From positions 25,716,254-25,780,253 of the forward strand of contig OV121086.1 of the NCBI GenBank assembly GCA_921293015.1: DNA of 64,000 nucleotides. Direction: 5' to 3'. The notes below the pieces were generated by a model. It had not been told where the DNA came from and did not search any database. It saw only the letters and a program-made list of their open reading frames with translations. Shown piece after piece: positions 1 through 11,970 of this stretch. This DNA comes from Phorcus lineatus. Its lineage: Eukaryota; Mollusca; Gastropoda; Trochida; Trochidae. The position numbers and the translations under genes were made by a program. How positions within the stretch are numbered: the stretch's first letter is position 1; every line of letters begins with the position of its first letter.

Positions 1-879
1 AAGTTCAAAACGGCAGCTAGTTACTTACACAGGCATGTGGCTGCATGTGTTTTATCATCAAAACTAAACCGTATATTGTAGGTTAAACTTTGATGTCTAA
101 ATTTGATGACAATTTATTACCTTTACTAGTAATTATTATATTGAAATAAAAACTCCATTAACAAAAAACGCGAAATATTTGAATTGAAAATTTATTATTT
201 CATTTCTGCACGCACTGTATAAAAACCTACCGCGAACACTGTGTTAAGTCATTAGGTGTCTATGGCTGTTTTTCACCCTAAACTGACAACCTGCAATATG
301 TTTGATTGAAATGTGCGGGAAATTTCTTTTTTGAAGAATCATCATTGACATTACTTTCATTTTTACTTCTGATGCAAATACGATTATAGTTAGCAGTTTA
401 AGAGAGAGCATATAGCTGGATTCCATATTCACATGCATCCCATATTTTCAATTCATTTCATTCATCACCTCCAACAATGTTGTGAGTGCAAAACTGATCA
501 TGATACAACTTTTGCTTGGTGATTGGTTCTGTGCTGGTTCACTTTGCCGTACAATAACATCTAGATCTAGAACGTGTAAATTCTGGAAAGGTCAGTTGGG
601 CTTGTCACCAGATTTGTAGGTTCGTTTACACTATTTTATTCCAGTTGAATCAGCATACAAACTTCACATCAAATTTGTTACATGCATTTATGATGGCAAC
701 CAAACTGCGAGAGCTGGAATGAGTAACATGACTTATGAATTGAAGTAGCACTGTATGAAGCATTCATGAACTTCTCATTACTAGCCATTATGTGATATCT
801 CCCCTTTTAACATGAGTGATCACATGCATGAATAAGCATTTATGTGATATGATTAAAGCTCATTTTTGACTAAATTCAA

Positions 880-1520
880 GCACTGAATATATTTAACTTC
901 AAAATATGGAACTTTAACTTTATAGTATGGTCCTTTGTCCGGCACCCGTTGTCTGTCAGGCGTCGTTCAGAAACTTCACCCCCTCCCCCTTTCAACTTTT
1001 CTCCAAAGCTGCCGCACCCCCAAATCTGAAATTTTGCAACTAGGGGATCCATTTTTCCTAGATTATTAAAACATCTTCTCAAATTTCTTAACTTTTGTTT
1101 TGAGCCCCCTTAAAAATGAATGTGGCAGGGTCATGCTAGGAGTTTCAAAATTTGAAATGATCATCTTTGTAGGGTGGACATTAAGATGTGAAAATTTAAT
1201 TGTCCTACGCCCAACCATGTGGGCATTTATGAGGCCCAAAGGGACCAGGGCCTAGATTTTCGAAGCTCTCTTAGCGTTAAGATAGTCGTAGGCCCATGTT
1301 AATGTATGGTACTTACGACTATCTTAGGACTAAGAGAGCTTCGAAAATACGGGTCCAGGTCCTTAAAACCTATGTTTTCTTCTCCAGAAGCAAGGTGCCT
1401 AGAAAGCTGAAATTTTGTGTACAAACACCTTAGCTGATGGGGATTCAGATTTATTGATTTGTTGACCCTGTGAACCTTTTTAAAAAAGCTTTTGAAAAGC
1501 ACTGTTTTAATCCCATCTTT
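880..1520. repeat. Dispersed unclassified repeat, copy 1
   Basis: Blocks here recur in order at 2578-2930 and, in part, at 7306-7510. Examples are a 'tatggtccttTgtccg'-like block, 'ctccaaagctgc', 'agctgaaattttgtgtacaaa' and 'ttgttgaccctgtgaac'. The copies are diverged and carry no coding frame, so this is an old interspersed repeat of unknown class. Boundaries are approximate because I matched it by eye. Confidence 0.45.
1256..1348. repeat. Fold-back inverted repeat (35-bp arms)
   Basis: Arms 1256-1290 and 1314-1348 are reverse complements at 32 of 35 positions around a 23-bp spacer, with outer ends attttcgaag / cttcgaaaat. The copy is embedded in a larger dispersed repeat. It is probably a small fold-back (MITE-like) insertion; a structured RNA is less likely given the diverged arms. 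Confidence 0.6.
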
Positions 1521-1799
1521 ACTAAACACTTATTTCCATCTATCTATCCACTCAGAGGTTGCTCAAGGCGCTATAGTAAAATAAATACCCAGATCTAACC
1601 CAAGCTGATGTATTTGTCACTCGGTTACCACACACACACCATTTCACCAGGTCACCATACCCTGCTTGGTGAAGAACAAACATGATTGGTGATGATGATT
1701 AGATATTTGGTTGTAAGACTAAGTCAATAGTGTTGAACTTACAAAAATGGATCTAATAAGATTAAATGGCCACAGAGCCAATGACTATTTCGTTTGTAG

Positions 1800-3834
1800 G
1801 TCTCTGTAATGAAGAATTCTGTTGACAGGTACATGTCAGCCCATCCTTCTGATCCAAAAGTGACACCGCCAAGCTTTATAAAGAGATATTTTGTTGACAA
1901 GATTGTTAATGGTGTATCAAGCCGAATTGAGAAGTTGGAAAAACGATATCCCAAGGTTTTTGAACTATATCGAACATTTCGGACAGGTATGTCATTTGAT
2001 CAGTATCACTCTATACATATTCATCAGTTGGTTGTATAGGTTTTTTGTTGAATAAATTAGAACAACTAAAACGTGTGAAACAAGTTAATTTTGTTATGTC
2101 TAAGTTCTTAACTTCATGTCTTTCTCATGTTGAGAATGCATAAACTTAAACTATTGACTGATAAGGATGCTTTACATCATGTGATCCTGTATCTTTTGCT
2201 TACCTGTTTTTTAACATTTAAGTTTTACCATGAGATTATCACAAGAATTATTTTCTGTTATTCAACCACATTTCTGAACTTATTCCTAACGTTGTTTGGC
2301 AAATTGTCTGGTGACTGTACTGCTGAGCTTGTATTTGCAGGCAGCTCAACCTTCGTAAGTGAGACGAGGGACTACTACAATGTGAGCACTGCTCTATGGG
2401 GGGGCCGCTCCATGTCCACCTTCTCCCGGCACCAGCTCGAAGTCTACAAACTAGTATGTATAGTACAAGAAGCATTCATCCATATTATCTCCTCACCTAT
2501 CAGAAGTTTAGATATTTGCATTATTTACTTTTTGAGGCCTAAATATAAGTGTTTAGCTTCAGCGCCTTTTTACCTCATCAGGTCTGAAAGGTCGAGATGG
2601 ATTTGTGGCATGGCATAATGTCCATCCAATCGTCTGTACATCTACCCATAAGCTTTGTGCTTTTTATCTTCTTCACAGCCTCTTTTTTAGAAATCTGAAA
2701 TATTGTGTTCAAACTTTTTGACAATTGAGGATTATAATGAACAGATTTTATGAACCTATGGCCCCTAATAAGAACCAAGGAACTATGTCCTTTCTCTCAG
2801 GATGCAAAAGCACTAGAGAGCTGAAATCTTCTGTGCAGACTCTTTGGCTAATTGGAATGATAATTCATAGGTTTGATAACCCTGTGGACTTTTATGTGAT
2901 GACCCTTTTCCCCCTTATTTAACATATTATATGAAGCCCGTTGAGCTACAGATTCAATGGCTCCTGTTTAGCTCATTACGGTTATAAGACCAGTTTGGCT
3001 TATGGCATTGGTTGTCCTCTCTTTATTTCCAGAGATTCAGTTTCATCTCCAAAGCTACTTCTCTCCATCAATTAGTTTAGTTATAACATTTGCTTTTTAC
3101 ATTTGGTATATTTGTTGACAGTTTATGTAGGGTTTATGTTATGTTTATAAACACCTTTTTTCAAGCTACTGCTTACAATGAAATATTAAGCAAAAATATC
3201 CTTTTTCATTCATTTTTAGCATCCAGGACACTGCCCTGTTAAGGACAAACACCTGTCAAATAGTTGGAATAGCTTTAGATCATCCAGCCTGATAAACATA
3301 TAGGAATTTTATGTGGTATAAATCCTGTCGTTCCAGCTGTACCAAACATAAGAATGTTTATTGCCAGATTCCTCAGGACCTGTTCAAGATCGCCCCCCTC
3401 CTGCTGATATCTGTAGTGCCTGGTGGAAGTGCTCTCATAGCTCTCGCGTAAGTCATCCCTTCACTTCAGATCATAATTTCCCTGTAACTCTAACTTCCCA
3501 ACCATACAGCAGTGGGAACTAACAAAATGTCTTTCCATTTGCCTGTTGATAAATCTGAGAAAGTTATATCGTTAACCCCATTCTGAATCATGTATTTGTT
3601 TAAAACAATATCACTTTCCGTTTACTGTTTCAGGTACTTATATCCAAAACTCTTCCTGTCACATCACTTCTGGACCAAGGCCCAGAAGAGCCAGTTTTGG
3701 ACAGAGAGTCTGTCAGGGCGACTGCATCACTCGACGGCAGTATTGAACACATTGATGCGAATGTGTCTGTACGTGGAGGACCAGCAGATGAGGGACAAGC
3801 TGGTCCGACTTATACAGAAGGTGACACCTCCCTC

Positions 3835-3900
<66 letters not shown>

Positions 3901-5539
3901 ATCTCTATCTCTATCTCTATCTCTATCTCTATCTCTATCTCTCTCTCTCTATCTCTCTAATTGCAATCACATGAAGCTCTTATTGACATAGTACATGAAA
4001 TATGTTTAATGTAACATGTTTCAGCTTGAGCATGCAGTGCAGCCGAACGTGAACGAAATCTTGGAACTGCTGCCTCTCTTCAAGTCCTTCCCATACGTCA
4101 TTGATCGCATGCCCATGTCCTATACAGTAAGCCTGCTGTTTGATACATTTTATAACAATGTTATTATCAGAATTGTCTTCATTTACGTGTTATACAGCTG
4201 TCTGCAGTTCAACTTGCACTTTTTCATTCATTATCAAATAAGATTTTTAGAAGAAGAAAAGTCAATATCTGTTTTCAAAACTTCTGCCATCACAACTGCA
4301 CATTATTTAAAACAGAGTGAGGCAGATATGACAAAGTGATATTTTGCCTAAATACTTTGAATGTAGGTATTAAGGTATTAAATTTTGATCTAAGGATGAA
4401 CTATTAACACTTTGTCTGATGTGGCTTGTTATCAGAGACACCTGGCACTAACTCTGAACATGTGGCCGGTGCGGCACCGCCTGCATCTCGACGGGATGGT
4501 GCTGCTTTACACTGACCTGGCCATGCTCCGGGAGGGCCTCCACACCATGGACCAGACCGCTCTCGAGAAGGTCACATCAGCTTTGTCCTTTGCATTCATA
4601 CACTTGTCAGAACCAGGGATTTGCAGTCAATAGTGAACCATTAGTAAAGGCATCCATTGCTATTTGTCAAATACACCTCAAAAACATAATCAATATTAAC
4701 TTCTTCTTTTTAAAGCCTTCAAGGCCGGTTGGGCTTGGTGTTGTCCTTAAACATTTGCATTATTTAAGCCCCATTCATAATTGTGACAACACAAAGGTTG
4801 CAATTTTGTTGTGAGTTAATATCTACCGAAGGGATCAAAGTTTGCACATGTGAATCCACATAATCTGTGTTGCATTTAGGCTGCTATTTTATTAGTGCAT
4901 ATAAGTTGGTCATGTTTAACATCATAAGATTTGTACAGCCATATGAATTCGAAGTCTGTCAGAGGTTGTGAGAGGGAGGCAAAGATTTCATTTCATAAGC
5001 CAATTAAGTACCCTATTCTTCCCAAAGGAGTGATACTCCTATCAAAATGATGAACGAGGACAAAGAGATCATGTCAGTTCACATTTATTCATGAAGCTTT
5101 GTTGTGATAAGTATAATATGTCTGTTCTCTGTTTTGCAGGCCTGCTACTTAAGAGGATTAAACCCATTTGGTCTTACGAGAGACGAACAAATAACATATT
5201 TACGAAACTGGACAACAATCAGCCAAGAAGTGGATGGTACCAGTTTATTGATTTCATTTTGCCATCATGTTTATAAGATATAAGATTTTCAATAAAGTTC
5301 ACATAAGATTTGTATTTAAAGGCTGACATGTGTGAAGTAAGTGTATGTGACAAGTGTTTGTAAATGAGAACACACGTTGGAGATAACACTGACAAGTGTA
5401 CATGTGTCCTCTTGTTACAGAGTCGAGTATATCGCTGCTGCTTCACTGTCCAACATTCCTCGCCTCTGTGCATCCAAACAACCTTCACCTTGCTGGGGGC
5501 AAGCGCTCATTCTGGTGGAGGCGCAAAACTGGGGGTTAA
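1800..5539 (+). CDS. LETMD1: LETM1 domain-containing protein 1 (LETMD1-like), 5' end incomplete
   Basis: LETMD1 is a mitochondrial membrane protein with a LETM1-type (ribosome-binding-like) domain. Coding exons that join in frame are 1800-1986, 2341-2453, 3368-3447, 3634-3820, 4025-4126, 4436-4570, 5140-5236 and 5421-5539 (stop TAA 5537-5539). All have GT/AG borders. From the ATG at 1809 they give 336 residues; the human protein is 360, so a short N-terminal targeting region is probably encoded upstream. Recognisable stretches are the FIKRYF/YPKVFELY start, a hydrophobic segment in exon 3 (IAPLLLISVVPGGSALIALA), YLYPKLFLSHHFW after it, and ACYLRGLNPFG followed by YLRNW in exon 7, which is the family's most conserved block. 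The acceptor at 1799 leaves a phase-0 entry, so either an upstream exon exists or ATG 1809 is the start. Exon 4 is followed closely by a long CT microsatellite. Confidence 0.88.
2578..2930. repeat. Dispersed unclassified repeat, copy 2
   Basis: Lies in intron 2 of the LETMD1-like gene. It shares 'ggtctgaaaggtc', 'gtggcatggc', 'gagctgaaatcttctgtgcag' and a 'gataaccctgtggactttt' end with the copies at 880-1520 and 7306-7510. No coding capacity is visible. Confidence 0.45.
3838..3957 (+). repeat. (CT)n / (CTCTAT)n microsatellite
   Basis: A continuous CT run followed by CTCTAT units begins about 18 bp inside the intron after the donor at 3821. It forms an unusually long pyrimidine tract at the 5' end of LETMD1 intron 4. 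Both long open frames through it (Leu-Ser repeats) are artefacts of the microsatellite. Confidence 0.95.
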
Positions 5540-6475
5540 AGAACAACTTGGTTCATTGCGTCATCATTGGACTGGCTGTGATACTCATGGAAGCTTTGTT
5601 ACACAGCACTGATTGTGATACCGATGTAGCCTACAGAACACCGCCTCTCAGCTCACCAGTCACACATTGTCCTACTGTGATTGTAGGACGACTCCTCCAA
5701 ACTACTTGTGAAATGTTGTCCTTTATCAGTCAAGTAGAAATAAGTTAAATAGTACCTAATCAATTGAATGTGATTGACTATGTCTGCAACACCAATGTTT
5801 TGAGTTGAATACAGGTTTGTCAACGTGGCTGTGACACCAGATGCTGATTGAGTAGTGTGGAATGTCTCCTGTAGTTTTATTTAGCTATGCAATCTTTTAC
5901 CTTTCAGGCAGAAGAATCCCATACATGTCTGAAATATTGACCAATTAACTTATGTTAGCTGATGCATTACAGGGTTTGTGCAATGTGGTAAACTGGTCCT
6001 CTGTCCTTCACATGTTGATCTTCAGTCCCTGTCATATACAGTCACCCTAATGTTACCAGTGTAATCCAGTATGTAACCCTGCACCTTGAGAAGGGCCCAG
6101 GCTTCCTCTACCTCTTCACTCTTGTATCCAGGGTGTCTACACCCACTTCCCTCCTCTTGTGTAGAATCAAAACATATGCCTGTACCATTACTGTGATTGC
6201 TTCATCCTTTTAGAAAACATTTCTTACGATCTGTACAGCTTAGATAATCATGTGTGACTACTTGTTTCCCCCCTCTTGGATCTAGCCTACATTATCATTA
6301 CCCCCCAAGGTTAGTGTTGATAGCAGTCACCATATTTCTGAGGCCAAGTGGCAACATACTACAAATGTAGTAACTTTCTGCCCTGACCAATAAAATGAGC
6401 CCCCGACCAATGAAAAGAAATGGTTCTGAATTCATTTAATCACAGTGCTGCATTCCGTTCAGCTCACCAATATAA

Positions 6476-6614
6476 GTTGTCAGACCGCGCCGAGGGGTAG
6501 ATGAAATTTTGTATCCCGCGTAAATGTCCTTGTAGGCCGAGCCGCAGGCGAGGTCTACAAGGACACTTTCGCGGGATACAAAATTTCATCTACCCCGAGG
6601 TGTGGTCTGACAAC
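6476..6614. repeat. Fold-back MITE-like palindrome (about 60-bp arms)
   Basis: Arms run inward from gttgtcagacc (6476) and ggtctgacaac (ending 6614) and are near-perfect over about 58-60 bp, around a roughly 18-bp CpG-containing loop. The arms carry gtatcccgcg and gtccttgtag, resembling gtatccgcgt and gatccttcaa in the palindrome at 58265-58366, so the two may belong to one family. There is no coding capacity. Confidence 0.75.
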
Positions 6615-7305
6615 GAATTTATCTTACCGAACATGTTTTCTTTGCTTCTTTGCGTTGTTTTCTGCCATATTGTTGACATCTAGGCTAGCAGACGATGTTT
6701 TTTTGCAAACTCAACACTGCGTATACTACCATAACGTACTTACAGCGAACCCTCTACAACCGTGCGTGGAATATAATGCTATTGTTACGGTGTTCGGCAA
6801 GTGCTAGACAGTTCGGCAAATAGACCTAATATTTGTATCCCGCCTGGAGGTTTACAAGAGTTTGAGAACCCCGGCTAAAGACCAATCAAAAGCGAGTATT
6901 TTACTGTAAGGTAAGATAATACTCTTTTGGCTGATCAGCTGAATATCTGTATTAATGCTAATTGCGGAAAGTTTTAAATGGTGAAGAAGTTCAACTCACC
7001 TGTGTACACATCTTCCCCTGCACGGCTTTCAGTTGTGCAATCTCCATCACCGGCTTATTTAAATACTGCAGCGCCCTCTCTTCAGCGCAAACTTGTAATT
7101 CCCATTTCTCATTTGAGCAACCTTGACAGCTAGTTCAGAAAAGTTTGGCAAATGCTGCAAGTCTTGTCACTGGGGCTGGCATAAGTTAGGCCATGCACTG
7201 GAAGATGTGGTGTAAAGAACACTCACTATGATACACACTCATCCTGTCTGTCTAGTATGTTGCAATATGTAACAACAAATGATTATAATATATATGGTTT
7301 TTGTA

Positions 7306-7510
7306 GCTTGTCAGACCTGAAAGGTCAGATTGACTTATGGCATGGCCTGAAGTCAAGTGTCTGGAAACATTTCTCATTTTTGAGTTCTTCTACAAAGCTT
7401 CTGCACCCTCAGCAATTTTTTATTGAGTAGAATTTGTCAGTTTTTATGGAGAATTTTTAGTTTGTAATTTGATCACAGTGTGTGCCTCTTTGGGTCAAAT
7501 CTCTGAAATA
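7306..7510. repeat. Dispersed unclassified repeat, partial copy 3
   Basis: Shares 'agacctgaaaggtcag', 'tatggcatggcc' and 'tacaaagcttctgcaccctc' with the copies at 880-1520 and 2578-2930. A related fragment in other orientation or degree of decay appears near 57590-57640 (gggccatgccataag). Class unknown. Confidence 0.4.
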
Positions 7511-8119
7511 AGTACTGGCATGTACAAACAATGATGAAAAATAAATTTCAAACATAGATCAAGGTGTATAATTTGTGCTACTTTTATGTTTTTAGCAATA
7601 AATCTACAACATAAAACAATTTTGAGTGCCAAAATCAGTTTGTGCCTGAATTACCTGTTACCTTGTCTACTTTGCATGTAGGAGTTTTGTGAGAAATGGG
7701 CAGATAGAATTTGACACAGAAGCTGTGAAGTCAGGGAGATTAGTGAGATCATATAGCTCTTGTGTATGTTAGTGCAACTAGCTTTTTCATGAGTAACATT
7801 GTAAATTATGATTTGTTGAATTGTTTTTTTATTTGAAGATATAAATGATTTTTTTAACAAGAGAATTAATGTTATGTTTATACTGTGATTATGATAAATT
7901 AAAAATAGCTTGTTAAAAAAGTGCACTTTTTCTGTTTTTTTTGTATGTTGATCTCCATCCTAAAATGATGCTTATGCTTATCAGTGTTTTTGGGCAGAGC
8001 TGCTAACAGTTATTTTACCAGTTTCCTCCGGTGCCGCCAGTTTTGTTTCCACTATAACTTTTTCCCACTAATGTTTTCAGAAATTATACACAACTTACTG
8101 ATACACCTAGAAAAATTAC

Positions 8120-8900
8120 CTTAACATTTTCATATTCAAGGTCAAAGGTCTAGGTCACGAATTATGGAATAAATGTAACAAAAATCCTTTTAAACATGTT
8201 AACTTTGGTATATATCAACTATGGAGGATTATGAACATTGTTAAAGGTTTTTGCTACAATCTTTCAAAGGTCAAGGTCACACCAAGATAACGACATCATG
8301 ATTTGGCTATAAACTTGCGTGATTGTTACTCCCTTTGATTGTGTGACCTATGTAGGCTAGTGTAGGCTATAAGTAAATAAATACTTCACACATTGCAGCA
8401 ATGTCAAAACCAGATATCCCGAAAAAACATTATGCTAAGTAATGCTTGCTTGAAACTTGAAAATAATAACATGATCATGAACAATTGTCTTGTCCCTGTA
8501 TGTCATTAAGAAAAGCTTGCTGTAGAAAATAATATTTTATTTAGTTTGTAACCACAATTTCTTCCTAAATACAATAGTGTTCCAGAATGGAATCCAGTAA
8601 TCCATTCTGGAAGTTAAGGTCAAGATAACAATCGTTATCTGAGCTGTATTATTTCTTGATCGAGAACCTATGTAAAAATAGGAACACCAATTCAATTGTT
8701 TGACAACACATTGCAATATCTCTGAGCAAGTGGTCAAAATTATGTGACCTTGAAAAAAACGGTTAATGAGATATCACAAGAGTTTTTGAAGAGGTGAATG
8801 GCCACAGTGACCTCGAAAGTATGGTCAAGGTGATCATAATCCATTGTTGTCAGTGCAGTCTCCTAATGTAGGCTGTCATGAAAGACAAAGGGTGCAACAG
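8120..8900. repeat. GGTCAAGGTCA-rich dispersed repeat, copy 1
   Basis: Contains several 'aaggtcaaggtca' / 'gtgaccttgaa' blocks and the string 'atgagatatc', in an arrangement that recurs at 49110-49390 inside a NAMPT intron (cagtgacctTgaaa...gtcaaggtga...tgtaggctgtcat). It is diverged and non-coding. Confidence 0.45.
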
Positions 8901-8940
8901 CTCATGGTAAAATTTTGGTACAAATTAACTGCAAAATGCG

Positions 8941-9645
8941 CATTTACATGCATATATAATCAAGATGTGCATGTGTAATCAATGTGTGTGTGCACATGCA
9001 TGTGTAATCAACGTGTGTGTGTACATGCATGTGTAATCAACATGTGTGTGTACATGCATGTGTAATCGATTTGTGTGTGTACATCTACTGAAATCAACAT
9101 GTGTGTGTACATGCATATATGGTCGCATTTACATGCATATGTAATCGATATGTACATGCTTATGTAATCAATATGTACATGCATATGTAATCTTTATGTG
9201 TGTGTACATGCATATGTAATCTTTATGTGTGTGTACATGCATATGTAATCTTTATGTGTGTGTACATGCATATGTAATCTTTATGTGTGTGTACATGCAT
9301 ATGTAATCTTTATGTGTGTACATGCATGTGTAATCTTTATGTGTGTGTACATGCATATGTAATCTTTATGTGTTTGTTCATGCATGTGTAATCAATATGT
9401 GCTTGTACATGCATAACAAATTATGTTATCAATATGTGCATGTACATACAAATGTAATCAATATGTGCTTGTACATGCATATGTTATCAATATGTGCATG
9501 TACATACAGATGTAATGAATGTGTGCTTGTACATGCATGTGTAATCGATATGTGCATGTAAATACAGATGTAATTAATATGTGGGTGTACATGCATGTGT
9601 AATCGATTTGTGCATGTACTTGCATATGAAGTAGTTACTGCCATA
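8941..9645. repeat. Minisatellite, about 29-bp unit (tacatgcatatgtaat...)
   Basis: Roughly 24 tandem units built on 'tacatgcatatgtaatc' plus a 'tttatgtgtgtg' segment. The 5' and 3' thirds are diverged and the middle (9180-9370) is nearly homogeneous. Alternating purine-pyrimidine (tgtgtg, catgcatatg) makes it a candidate Z-DNA/cruciform stretch. Open frames on both strands are repeat by-products. Confidence 0.9.
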
Positions 9646-9718
9646 GTTTCTTAGTTGTGTCGGGAAATACAAAGGTTATTTTTGTTTAAGTTCGAAGAAT
9701 GACATTGAAAACAAGAAA

Positions 9719-9754
<36 letters not shown>

Positions 9755-9930
9755 ATTTATAAAGCGCTATATCCATACACAAGGTGCATGCTCAAAGCGC
9801 ATATACATGTTAGAATAAAGGGTAATGATGTGAAGTATTGGCATGAATAAAATCAAAGAGAAAAGTATGAGTTATAACATATGAATAAATATAGTACACA
9901 AAGTCAGATAATTCCATCAGTGGGAAAACT

Positions 9931-11970
9931 CTAGGAATAATAGCTTGAAAAAAGATAAGTTTTGAGTTTTGATTTAAAAACAGTCAATGAAGGCGATATC
10001 TTGAGGACATGAGGAAGTTGATTCCAAAGTCGGGGAGCAGCATAACTGAATGATTTCTGTCCATAACTGGTATGATTAGAGCTTGGTATCTTGAGAAAGT
10101 TCAAATTCTGTGAACGAAGAGTTTTTGCAGGGATGTAGTCATTTAACATCTTTGAAAGGTATAGTGGTGCAGAATTATTTCGACATTTGTATGCCATGCA
10201 GAGGACTTTAAACTTGATTCTTGCTTCAATTGGAAGCCAGTGCAGATCCTTAAGTACAGGTGTTATGTGACATGATTTAGAAGTTCTAGTCACTATTCTT
10301 GCTGCAGTGTTCTGAACTTTCTGAAGTTTGTATAGTTGACGTTTACTGATTCCTATCAGCAAACTGTTACTATAATCAAGTCTAGAATGAACAAGCATTT
10401 GTACTAGTATTTTTGCAGCATCTCTTGTAATAAGATGACGTATTTGACCGATGCAACGGAGATGGCAATAACAAGTTTTACAAAGTTTATCTATTTGTGG
10501 TTCCATTGTTAGTTCTGAATCAATGATGACGCCAAGGTTTTTAGCTCGGTCAGCGAAAGGAATTTCAGCACTTCCGACTTCAACAGAGCTAAACGGAATG
10601 TTACGCAAATTACGCTTAGTGCCTATTAACAAAGCCTCTGTTTTCTCATCATTTAGCTTCAGTTTATTCAAAGACATCCAGGACTTGATATCAGATGTGC
10701 AATCAGTTGTTCGTCGCAAAGCTATTTGGACATTTTCTGGCTTGAAGCTGTCAATCAGTTGACTGTCATCAGCATAACATTGGTGTTGAATGTTATTATT
10801 CTCTATCACTCTACCAAGACTAGTAGTATAAAGCACAAACAGCACAGGGCCAAGGACGGATCCTTGAGGAACTCCACACGATAGTGAATAGTGTTTAGAT
10901 TCAACCTGATTAATGACCACGGTTTGTGATCTATTTTTCAGATAAGACTCAATCCAGTCAAGCGCAACATTTGTTATACCCATCTCTAGCTGAAGTTTAG
11001 AGAGTAGCAGATTGTGATCCACTGTGTCAAATGCTGCCGAAAGATCTAAGAGTGTTAACGAAGCAATATTCCCATCATCCACTTGACTTCTCAATTCATT
11101 CATAACTCGCAGTAAAGCGGTTTCTGTACTGTGATTGTCACGGTAGGCAGATTGAAACTCATCCATAAGCCCATATTCTTTGAGATGATCTTTGAGTCTT
11201 ATATTGACTGCCTTTTCGATGATTTTTGAGATAAATGAAACATTAGACACAGGTCTATAGCTACTTAGACTGTCAGGATCTAGGTCACTTTTCTTGAGAA
11301 GAGGTTTCACAATTGCAGATTTAAGGGAGTCTGGAAAAACTCCTGTAGATAAACTTAAATTCACCAAATTTGTAATGAAAGGAAGAAGTATATCTAAGTA
11401 ATCTATCAACATATTTGTGGGAATAGGATCCAGAGAACAAGTTGTTTTCTTAGATGACCTAATAATCTTCTCAACTTCTTGTTGGGTTAAAGGTTCAAAA
11501 TAGGAAAGTTCATTGCAAGTTAGTGCGTCAAAATTCGCACATTGACTTGACTCACTTGAAGTATTTTTCAGATCACGTTGAATGACTTTAATCTTAGTGT
11601 CAAAATATTCCGCAAAGTCATTGGCAAGAACTTCATCAGAATCGTGTACAGGATACCTAGCTTTGTCATTCTTACCAAGGAGTTGGTTTATGAATGTATA
11701 TAACTTAGCCGAGTTACCTTGCGTTTCCAATATTTTATGATTACAATAGTCAGCTTTGGCTTTCCTAATGACTTTACTGAGTTCTTGTCTTTTCTGCCGA
11801 TATATTTGTCGATGTATCTCAAGTCGAGATTTTCGCCATTGACGTTCGCCAGGTAAAAAATGTTCGGATGAGACCGGATACCTTTTGGTATAATGATTTG
11901 GTACTTCAAGCAAAGCGAGAGTGCAGAGTCGCCACTCTGCACTCTCGCTTTGCTTGAAGTACCAAATCAT
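9931..11970 (-). CDS. LINE ORF2, reverse transcriptase half (interrupted gene)
   Basis: Encodes the reverse transcriptase of the LINE, which copies its RNA at a nicked target. Visible in order are SSYRPVSNVSFISKIIEK, DEFQSAYRDNHSTETALLRV, TLLDLSAAFDTVDH (catalytic Asp), GVPQGSVLGPVLF, YADDSQL (the catalytic DD pair) and LGVIIDSELT. A C-terminal region follows with LHWLPIEARIKFK, typical of CR1/L2 elements, ending at TAA. The first 40 or so residues from the ATG at 11970 are translated from the fold-back copy and are not native; genuine sequence resumes at about GERQWRKSRLEIHRQIY. No RNase H domain is present. Confidence 0.92.
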   Translation of the reverse strand: MIWYFKQSESAEWRLCTLALLEVPNHYTKRYPVSSEHFLPGERQWRKSRLEIHRQIYRQKRQELSKVIRKAKADYCNHKILETQGNSAKLYTFINQLLGKNDKARYPVHDSDEVLANDFAEYFDTKIKVIQRDLKNTSSESSQCANFDALTCNELSYFEPLTQQEVEKIIRSSKKTTCSLDPIPTNMLIDYLDILLPFITNLVNLSLSTGVFPDSLKSAIVKPLLKKSDLDPDSLSSYRPVSNVSFISKIIEKAVNIRLKDHLKEYGLMDEFQSAYRDNHSTETALLRVMNELRSQVDDGNIASLTLLDLSAAFDTVDHNLLLSKLQLEMGITNVALDWIESYLKNRSQTVVINQVESKHYSLSCGVPQGSVLGPVLFVLYTTSLGRVIENNNIQHQCYADDSQLIDSFKPENVQIALRRTTDCTSDIKSWMSLNKLKLNDEKTEALLIGTKRNLRNIPFSSVEVGSAEIPFADRAKNLGVIIDSELTMEPQIDKLCKTCYCHLRCIGQIRHLITRDAAKILVQMLVHSRLDYSNSLLIGISKRQLYKLQKVQNTAARIVTRTSKSCHITPVLKDLHWLPIEARIKFKVLCMAYKCRNNSAPLYLSKMLNDYIPAKTLRSQNLNFLKIPSSNHTSYGQKSFSYAAPRLWNQLPHVLKISPSLTVFKSKLKTYLFSSYYS

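Larger units (their letters stand above)
1..1799. other. Upstream region without a resolved gene
   Basis: AT-rich sequence with no convincing long coding frame. It should contain the first exon(s) of the LETMD1-like gene, or these may lie beyond the window edge. It also holds a dispersed repeat copy (about 880-1520) and a hairpin (1256-1348). A short basic open stretch from an ATG at 500 runs to a possible donor at 591, but its phase does not fit the exon at 1800. Confidence 0.5.
5540..8936. other. LETMD1 3' UTR and downstream non-coding sequence
   Basis: No gene is seen. The first AATAAA after the stop is at 6389, so the 3' UTR may be about 0.85 kb, but this is not secure because repeats follow. 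The segment holds the hairpin at 6476-6614, a third copy of the dispersed repeat near 7306-7510, a GGTCAAGGTCA-rich repeat at 8120-8900 and a small inverted repeat at 8580-8612 (ttccagaatgga / tccattctggaa). Confidence 0.5.

Noticed and set aside
500-590. First coding exon of LETMD1 with a basic, mitochondrial-like leader
   Set aside because: The ATG frame ends at a plausible donor (aaag/gtcagt) but in phase 1, which does not match either acceptor (1799 or 1828) of the next exon. Kept only as a note.
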